Below, in pieces: positions 56,667 through 64,000 of a stretch of 64,000 nt of DNA. The DNA is from Salticus scenicus (taxonomy: Eukaryota > Arthropoda > Arachnida > Araneae > Salticidae). Position numbers and translations under genes: made by a program. The stretch lies in contig CAWVNO010000551.1 in the NCBI GenBank assembly GCA_963930645.1, positions 154,766 through 218,765 of the forward strand, in the 5' to 3' direction. The stretch's first letter is position 1. The number at the start of each line of letters is the position of its first letter. The notes below the pieces were generated by a model. That model saw nothing but the letters and a program-made list of their open reading frames with translations. It ran no database searches and was not told where the DNA came from.

Positions 56667-57292
56667 ATGGAAAATTTAAAGAAACAAAGAAGATTACTTA
56701 GAACACAGGTGACGAAACTTCTCGGAAAAGAAGATTTAATTAAAAATACAGAAGATATAATGAAGTTAGAAGTTTTAAAAGAGCAATTACAAGAGAAGAA
56801 AACAGAATTAAAGAATCTTGACAAGGAGATATAGTTCAACTTTCACGAGTTGGCCCTTCGTCCCTCCTTCTTTTCGAAGAGTTTACTTTAAGGAAGGGGT
56901 GCACAAAGTGAAAAGAATGAATGGGTGGGGAAAAAAGGAGGTTGCCATGAAAATAACACATCCAGCCAATAATTTACTTTTCGCTAGCTGAAATTCGTTT
57001 TGCCTATTAAAAGGAACATGTGTTAATATTTAAAAATTAATGACACATAAACTAAAAGGAAAAAAAAAAAAAAAAAAAACACTTTTCAATCATGTCTGAA
57101 ATTTCAATAAGCACTAATACCTTATTTGCATAAAGAAGTTTCGAGCAGTAAATTTAAACAAGAAAAAAAAAATCGTGCTGTTTGCATGGATTATAAATTA
57201 TTGTCTACGCATTTTATTTTGTATTTCAGGAAAAAAATAATTTTCTTTGAAAACATTTAAAAAATAAAAATGAAAAAAGTTTTTACGCTGTA

Positions 57293-57330
<38 letters not shown>

Positions 57331-59060
57331 AAAGAAAAACATTTTTTAAAATACTGAATCAATAAATGGGGAATTTTATAAAAATAAATTGAGCAGTACG
57401 CATAATTTACAGTATTATGTACAATAGCTCTCAGAATATTTGCATACACATCAGATAAAAATATGAAAGATAATTTCTTACATTACTGTTAGAATGGCTT
57501 TTAATTTCTATGTATTTTGTCTAAAAAAAAAGAAAAGAAAGAAAAAAAATAATTACAGTAGTGCAGTTCTTTATTTAAATTTTAAATATTTTTCTTTCTT
57601 TTTTTTTTCTTTTCTTTTCACTTTTTTTCTCAGAGAAAGAAAGCAAGAAGAAAGAAAGGTTGGTAGATTGGTAGTTTTATTTATGGTGCTAGGTCCAAAT
57701 TAGGACATAAGGAAAGAAAGAAAAAAAAAAAAAAATGAAGAGAAAAAAAAGACTGCAAACCGAAATTTTGAAATATCGTTTAGACAATCATAACAATCCT
57801 CATCGTATTAATAATTAGTTATAATGTAACAAATATTTTCTAATGATATATATTAGAAAGCCCAAAAGTTCTCCTAATTTGGAAATAAGTAAAAAGATAA
57901 TAAACAGTATTTTCGCCAAAATGTCGCAAAACTCGTAAAGATAGCAAACCACCTCCCCTTTCACCCTCGACCGATTTCAAGGTAATAGAATCGTCGCTGC
58001 CTACGTCACGTTTGATTGACAGGGGCCAACTCCTGACAGTCGCACTATAATTAGTATAACAACAGAAAAAGATGAAGATATTTTGAAAGAGTGTGATGCT
58101 TCTGAGGAATACCAAGAAAAAATTATTGAAGCCTTGAAGAAAATTGAAATTAACTTAAAAGAAGAAAAAATGAAAAAAGAAAAAATAGTAGAAGTTTCAG
58201 AAAGTGCCGCTGATACTACAGAAAGAAACAGACAAGCACAGACGATTTCACCACGTCTTCCGAAAGTCGAACTTCCTGTTTTTGAAGGTGATATTAATAC
58301 ATGGAACTCTTTCTGGCAAATATTCGATGCTACCATCAACCAAAGGCAAGATTTGGCTGTGATAGAAAAATTAACATATCTGATATCTTTATTGAAAGGA
58401 GAGCCATCAAGATTAGTAGCTGGCTTTGCCATGACCGCAGAAAATTATAAAGATATTATTCAACTTTTACAGAGTCAATATGACAACAAAGAAAGAGTCA
58501 TAGACTTAAACGTGAAGAGAATTTTGGAAATGAAGCCTGTGACATCTGTAGCGCAAGTGAAGGAATTAAAAAAACTTATTACAGAACTCTCTATTAACTT
58601 AAGAAATCTAAATAATGTTGGAATAAATATTCAAAACTGCAGCCCTGTTATTAATACTAAAATTAAACAGTTGATACCCTCGGAGCTTCTATTAATTTTT
58701 GCACGTCAAAAGGAAAAAAATAAAGAAACAAGTACAGAAGATTTAATTGCATTTTTACAGAAAGAAATAAGCTACAGAGAAAATGTCACCTTTAGTTTAG
58801 ACCCAAATGCTCCAAGTTTTAAGCCTCGTAATTATTTCCAGTACAGATCAGCTCCTAAACAAGTGCACAATTTGAAGTCCTTAGCTAATGTGCAGCCGCC
58901 TAAAATGGGGACTTATCAGCCTACGAATGCCCGAGAAAATTATCACGAAGCAAGTCAGACAGCGAAGATGCCTCGTCCAATGACAACAAGAAAAACTAAC
59001 TGGGTTTGTTTCAAATATAATGAAGCTGGCCACATAGCCCGAGAATGCCCATCCAAGTGA
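56667..59060 (+). pseudogene. gypsy Gag with DUF1759-like core, split by an insert
   Basis: The ATG at 56,667 starts a short Lys/Glu-rich coiled-coil-like segment (KLEVLKEQLQEKKTELKN). A 1,216-bp insert interrupts it, and the same frame resumes at 58,050. The main body has RLPKVELPVFEGDINTWNSF, EKLTYLISLLKGEPSR and AGFAMTAENY, the layout of DUF1759 Gag proteins better known from BEL/Pao elements. One CCHC-like zinc knuckle near the end (CFKYNEAGHIARECPSK) has Tyr where the second Cys is expected. The frame ends at TGA 59,058-59,060, after which Pol continues in the same frame. Confidence 0.88.
56832..58047. mobile_element. Element H: 1,216-bp MITE-like insert in gypsy Gag
   Basis: The tips TAGTTCAACTTTCACGAG and (reversed) TAGTGCGACTGTCAGGAG, plus a shared TTGGCCC, form a ~28-bp imperfect inverted repeat with TA on each side. 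Insert plus duplicated TA equals 1,218 bp (406 x 3). Deleting them joins Gag without a stop. The interior is low-complexity poly-A/T/AG DNA without coding capacity. Confidence 0.85.
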
Positions 59061-62000
59061 TATCAATATACGCCGCCTATGAGCGTGCAAAATGCAGAAC
59101 ATATTTCTGAAAGAGTTAAAACTAATTTCCTACAGACTGAAATATGTTTTCCGGACACTGGACAGATTCAGTTATGTGTTTTGGATACTGGAAGCAATAT
59201 TACGATTATACCATCAAATTTCTTAACAAATTTAAAATATATGCAGGTATCAAATGCAAATAAAACAATTCGACAAACGCAAGGCCACGTATGGATAAAC
59301 AAAGTTATAGAGGTAAGTGCACAAATAGGTAGCTATTCAAAGAACATTCGTATGTATGTCATTGACTCTGATTTACCTTATATTTTGTTATCATTAGAAC
59401 ATATGTTACTTTTTAATTTAGATATTGATTTGAGGGAGGGAAAAATTTACCAAGGGAATACAGATATAACTTATCATAATATGAACATTAAACAGGAGTC
59501 AATGAGTACATACTATTTGCATAAACTGGATAAAACTAAAATTAGTAAAAAATCTAAGAAACTTAAACAAAATTATATTAATGATAACTTTATTAAAATT
59601 TGTGATCCTAGTAATGAAGGTATTTATGATGATGTCAATAGTTCTAAGTGTAATTTTGTTGAAAATAGAAATTTTAAAAATATTTATGATGATGTCAATA
59701 GTAATGGGAATAATTTTGTTGAAAATAGAAATTTTAAAAATATTTATGATGATGTCAATAGTACTGGGTATAATTTTGTTGAAAATAGAAATTTCTGTAA
59801 CGAAAATGTGAATAATAATAATTCTAAGTTTTGTAGAGTTGATAAAACAAATATTCAGTGTATTGATAATGCATGTGTAGCAAAGGAGAGCGTTGGGGAT
59901 GGTAGCTTCCCTCACTTGGCTGAAAACATTGAAAGTCGTTTGGCTATTCAGGAGTGTTTATCTGGATTCGCTGAAATGGATCAAGTGACGGAGCTGGCAT
60001 CTCTAATACGATCCTTCATTCATATTTTTTCTAAAAATAAATTTGATATTGGAAAGATTAGAATGGAACCAGCTAAGGTAAATTTAACATCAGAAAATCC
60101 TGTATCTTTGAGACCCTATCGGGCATCGCAAAAAGATAATGCTGAAATTAAAAAACAAATTGATGAACTTTTAAAATATGGCATTATTAAACCATCCTAT
60201 AGCCCTTACAGTAGCCCAGTAACATTGGCACATACAAGAGGGGAGGGAAAAACAAGATTATGTATTGACTACAGGAAAATCAATGAAATTTGTAAAACTG
60301 ATAAAGAACCAATTCCCAGGATTGATGGAATATTAGATCAATTGAGTCAAGCTAGAATTTTTTCAACTTTAGACATAACATCGGCATACTGGCATATTGC
60401 CCTAGAGGACAAAAGTAAAGAAAAATTAGCATTTACCTGTAATTTCGGATTATACGAATTTCAAGTTCTTCCATGCGGTTATAAAAACAGCCCCGCTATT
60501 TTTCAAAGGTCATTAAAGCAAATTTTTAATAAATATCTAGTAAATTTCGCCTTAAATTATTTTGATGATGTGGTAGTCTTTTCAAACAATTTACAGGAAC
60601 ATTTAGAACACCTTAAAATTCTTTTTCAAATTTGCGAGAAGGAAAACATTAAATTAAAATTCTCTAAATGCCAGTTTGCACAAACAAAGATTTCTTTTTT
60701 GGGGTATGAAATTGGGGAGGGGACTTATTCACCAAATAATGCAAATGTGGAAACTATCAAAAAACTTGTTCCTCCATGTAATACTAAACAATTGCAAAGA
60801 TTTTTAGGAAGTGTCAATGTATACAATAAGTTTATCCCTAGGTATGCTGAAGTAAGAAAACCTCTCAATAATTTATTAAAAAAGGATGTGAAGTGGGTTT
60901 GGGATGATGAATGTCAAAAAGCGTATGAAACTCTTAAAAATTGTTTAACAACAAAACCTATCTTATAATCCTAATTATCCATGCAGTTTGTTCGTAGATG
61001 CCTCTGGAGATGGCATAGGGAGTGTTTTGAAACAGATGCATCCTGACGGTAATCTGCACCCTGTAGCATACCATTCAAGGTCCTTAAGACCGTACGAAAA
61101 AAATTATAGTGCCTCTGAGTTAGAATGTTTAGCTATAATAGATTCTGTTGACAAATTTCATTGCTATTTACACGGAACCCATTTTACTATTTACACTGAT
61201 CATGCAGCACTAGTGTGGTTAAAATCAATTAAACATCTTACCGGTAGATTATTTAGATGGTCCCTTAAAATGTCTATGTATGATTATACCGTAAAATATA
61301 AAAAAGGATCCACTAATCATGAAGCAGATTTTTTAAGTAGACAACCGATTTCTCATTTTTTAAGTACACAGATTAAATTATTAGACATAGATGAAATTAG
61401 AGAACATCAACAACTGGATAATTTATCTAACCCTAAATTTAAAAAAATAAATGATTTATTAACTATTCAAAAGAAGGGTTTAACTAAAATTGTAGTACCT
61501 TTCTCTTTAAGATTGAAATTAATGGAAAATGCACATATACAATTTGGCCATCCAGGGGTCCAAAAGATGTTACAAATTTTATCACTTATATATTATTGGG
61601 AATCTATAATAGTTGATGTTTCTAATTATGTAAAATTTTGTGAGATATGCCAACTAAATAAAAAATGTCATCAGAAAAGATTTGGGTTACTACAATCATT
61701 ACCACCTGCAAAATTACCTTTTGAATTAATGTCTATTGATACAATAGGAGGTTTAGGATATTACCACTCCACCAAAATATATTTACACTGCATAACTGAC
61801 CATTGTACAAGGTATGTGTGGACTTTTGCTAGTACTAATGCTACCACTGAGACCTATATTAATTGTTTGAAGCAAATTTTCCAAATTGCAAAACCTAAAC
61901 AACTGTTGAGTGACAGAAATAGAGCTTTCACTTCTCCTAAATTTAAACATTTCTTAAAAAAGAACGGTATCACTCAACGATTAACGCCTTCCCATAGACC

Positions 62001-62568
62001 ACAATGTAACGGGAAACAGGAACGGGTTGGGGCAACAATTATACAGAGGATGAGATGTAAAATTAATTCCGGAAATTTGAAAACTCCATGGCCAAAATTA
62101 TTAGAACAAGCAACCGCAGAATACAACAATACACCACACCAAGTAACCTCATTTCCTCCTAATTATTTACTGTATGGCACACTACCGTATGAATCCCCCT
62201 TGCCAAATATGGAAATATATCCTCCTTTAGAACAAGCTAGAGAAATTGCATTTGATAGAACGCTTAAAGACCATGAGAAAAACAAAGTAAGGTATGACAA
62301 AAATTTTTTAGATTCTCCATTTAAGGAAGGAGATATTGTCATGGTTGAAAATTTTATATACCCAAATACTAGAAAATTAACTCCCCCTTTTGATGGGCCT
62401 TTCAAAATCATTAAGAAACTATCAGAGGTAACATTTGAAATAAATAGACCCAATTTTTTAACTAACAAGAAAACCGACATCATTCATTCTACTAGATTAA
62501 GATTTTTTAATTCTGCTGACAAATTTAAATTAGTTCAACGACCTTCAAAAATACCTATTAAAAAGTAA
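59061..62568 (+). pseudogene. gypsy Pol: protease, RT, RNase H, integrase
   Basis: It is open directly after the Gag TGA. Motifs in order: protease active site VLDTGSNITIIP; a linker with three 20-residue repeats (59,621-59,792); RT with YGIIKPSYSPYSSPV, RLCIDYRKIN and active site NYFDDVVVFS; one-base deletion giving a stop at 60,966-60,968; RNase H with FVDASGDGIG, SELECLAI and YTDHAALVWL; integrase zinc region HIQFGHPG...CEICQLNK; catalytic Asp in SIDTIGG, Asp in LLSDRNRAF and Glu in RPQCNGKQERV. The end carries a GPY/F-like FDGPFKII motif. The enzyme set is complete, but the frame is broken between RT and RNase H. Confidence 0.95.
59621..59792 (+). repeat. Three 60-bp tandem coding repeats in gypsy Pol
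   Basis: Copies start at 59,621, 59,681 and 59,741, exactly 60 bp apart, each encoding IYDDVNS-x3-NFVENRNF. They lie in the linker between protease and RT. Confidence 0.95.
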
Positions 62569-63308
62569 ACTTTTTATTTGTTTATAAAAAAAAAAAAAAA
62601 AAAAAAAAATTTTAATGTTTTAATAGCAGGAAATTGGTGATAAATTTTAAATTATTTTGGTTTGTTTTAATATTCTTTTATTGTTATTCTTTTTATATGG
62701 AATAAAATATAGAAAGAGATCTATGTTACTCTTTCACGTATAATAATTTCATATTATTTTTAAGTGAAAATGCTTAAATTACAGTTATTATCATGAGAAA
62801 AGAATACTCTGATAAATTATCTGTAAACAAGTAAAAATGTTCATCTAGATTTTTTTTATTATATTATAAAATTATGAGAATACAGGACAATTCTGTTTGA
62901 TTATTCATGAGTTGTTTATTTCAGTAATATATCAGTGTTATATTTCCAGTGTTTTAAAATTGTATATTTATTAGCGTATTGAGAATATGAAAATATTGAT
63001 AATTGTTTATTTTGTAAAAGCATAATGTTTACGAACTTAATAGCTCACTCGATGAGAAAATAAAGTACATTTGAGTGACTCAGACAACATTGTGTAATTA
63101 GGTAAAGTTAATAATATAAAGAGGTGCACCTCTAACAAAAATTGTATGATGCAAATAAGGCCTTATCTTACCAGTATTTTGTATTATTTTTTTTATGAGT
63201 ACTCATTAATAACTGTTGTAATATTTCATATGTAGTAGCGCGAGCGTATTTGTAATTAGTGTTTTTTACAGGGCCCTGAAGATATATTCTATTTATTATT
63301 ATTATTAT

Positions 63309-63344
<36 letters not shown>

Positions 63345-63637
63345 CCATTGTATACAATGGAAGTTTAATTCAGGATGGGATGCAAACATGACGGTAAGAA
63401 GACAAAACTTAGAAATCTTCTTGTCAGATATATTGTCTCCTTTCTTGTATTATCACTATCCAATTTGTTTTTTTTTTTTTTTTTTATGTTTTTATATATT
63501 AGTATAAATGGATAAAGGATTTGGAATTTGTAATTTTTGTAGTTTTAGGATTTTTCAAAATTTTGGGGTTATTCTAAGAGTAAATCTACTTGCTCCTGGG
63601 TGTCCTCCACCCTATGGACGCATAGGGTGTAGTCCTC
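62569..63637 (+). other. gypsy 3' untranslated region (no env)
   Basis: About 1.07 kb between Pol stop and polypurine tract. It has an A-run (62,586-62,609) and T-runs (63,309-63,340; 63,468-63,485). No envelope-like frame, signal peptide or membrane segment seen. Confidence 0.75.
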
Positions 63638-63650
63638 TCGGGAGGGGGGA
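63638..63650 (+). other. gypsy polypurine tract
   Basis: The purine run GGGAGGGGGGA directly precedes the 3' LTR. Confidence 0.88.
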
Positions 63651-64000
63651 TGTAATAATAAAATTAATACTTCATTAATCCGGATAATTAATTTAATTTA
63701 ATTATTATTATTTATTAAGAATTTATTATTTTAACTATATATTTCATTCGGGTTTAGAGATTGCATCAGCCTTGCCACGTGTCGAAAAGATAATTGCGTA
63801 AGATCCCTAATCCTTTGTCCATATCATGTCATTACCATATAAGGTTATAAAGAGTAAACGCAAAGTTAAAATGTACATGTACTACCATGTAGATGTAGTC
63901 TATATCTACTAGCTTGTATTCTTCGCACTTCGGAGTTAAACATTAAACAATAAAGATGTGTGATATATTGGCTCATGAAATTCATTTAATTTTTGAGTAT
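63651..64000 (+). repeat. gypsy 3' LTR (truncated by window end)
   Basis: The first 350 bp of the LTR, starting TGTAATAAT. Two differences from the 5' copy were seen (TTTTTTAAG against TTTATTAAG, and GTTAGACAT against GTTAAACAT). Confidence 0.95.

Larger units (their letters stand above)
55928..64000 (+). mobile_element. Ty3/gypsy LTR retrotransposon, 3' LTR cut by window end
   Basis: The order is LTR, Gag, protease, RT, RNase H, integrase, polypurine tract, LTR. RT and RNase H precede integrase and the RT motifs are of the gypsy type. No env frame follows. Internal lesions: a 1,216-bp MITE-like insert in Gag, a TGA between Gag and Pol, and a one-base deletion at the RT/RNase H border. Confidence 0.95.

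Noticed and set aside
59499..59915. Ile-rich repetitive open frame on the minus strand
   Set aside because: Shadow of the Pol linker repeats on the plus strand.
62569..63637. Envelope gene after gypsy Pol
   Set aside because: Only short AT-rich frames; no signal peptide, cleavage site or membrane anchor.

Overview
The window looks like nuclear DNA of an animal, most likely an arthropod and perhaps a chelicerate such as a spider. It is very AT-rich, full of homopolymers and microsatellites, and almost every recognisable gene belongs to a transposable element: two BEL/Pao LTR retrotransposons, one Ty3/gypsy LTR retrotransposon, Tc1/mariner, hAT-like and P-like DNA transposons, and many MITE-like elements. 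The organism guess rests on the style of these elements; no single-copy host gene is present to test it.

Layout. 1-6.1 kb: decayed BEL/Pao copy (BEL-1) on the minus strand, running off the left edge and carrying two MITE insertions. 6.1-19.9 kb: non-coding repeat land, with a large inverted pair of a dispersed repeat (8.5-9.6 and 13.8-14.5 kb), two duplicated blocks built from ~475-bp tandem units (11.4-13.8 and 15.0-16.7 kb) and a separate ~485-bp tandem array (17.4-18.6 kb). 19.9-21.3 kb: a C2H2 zinc-finger gene on the minus strand with 12 complete fingers, apparently truncated at both ends. 21.8-30.2 kb: a nearly complete BEL/Pao element (BEL-2, minus strand) with two 402-bp LTRs. Its 3' LTR holds a 755-bp element with a THAP exon and an 8-bp target duplication, and its protease region holds a 782-bp hAT-like element. 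A paralogous empty site at 31.5 kb confirms the BEL-2 insertion. 30.2-36.2 kb: short terminal-inverted-repeat elements and AT-rich DNA.

36.2-42.7 kb: a concentric nest of DNA transposons (A > B > D > C > mariner), several with short motifs reiterated inside their ends. 42.7-50.8 kb: repeats, a TA-flanked 846-bp element, a 1,145-bp near-perfect palindromic element and another subterminal-repeat element. 50.8-52.2 kb: a Tc1-like element rebuilt as a head-to-head inverted structure. 52.2-55.9 kb: tandem repeats with a possible Helitron end. 55.9-64.0 kb: a young Ty3/gypsy element (plus strand; LTRs differ at about 2 of 350 compared bases), with a DUF1759-like Gag, a Pol reading protease-RT-RNase H-integrase, no env, and a 1.2-kb MITE-like insertion in gag. 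Its 3' LTR is cut by the window end.

The window is best read as a record of successive insertions. Many boundaries can be proved internally, because removing an insert brings back an uninterrupted reading frame, LTR or repeat, or leaves a target-site duplication.
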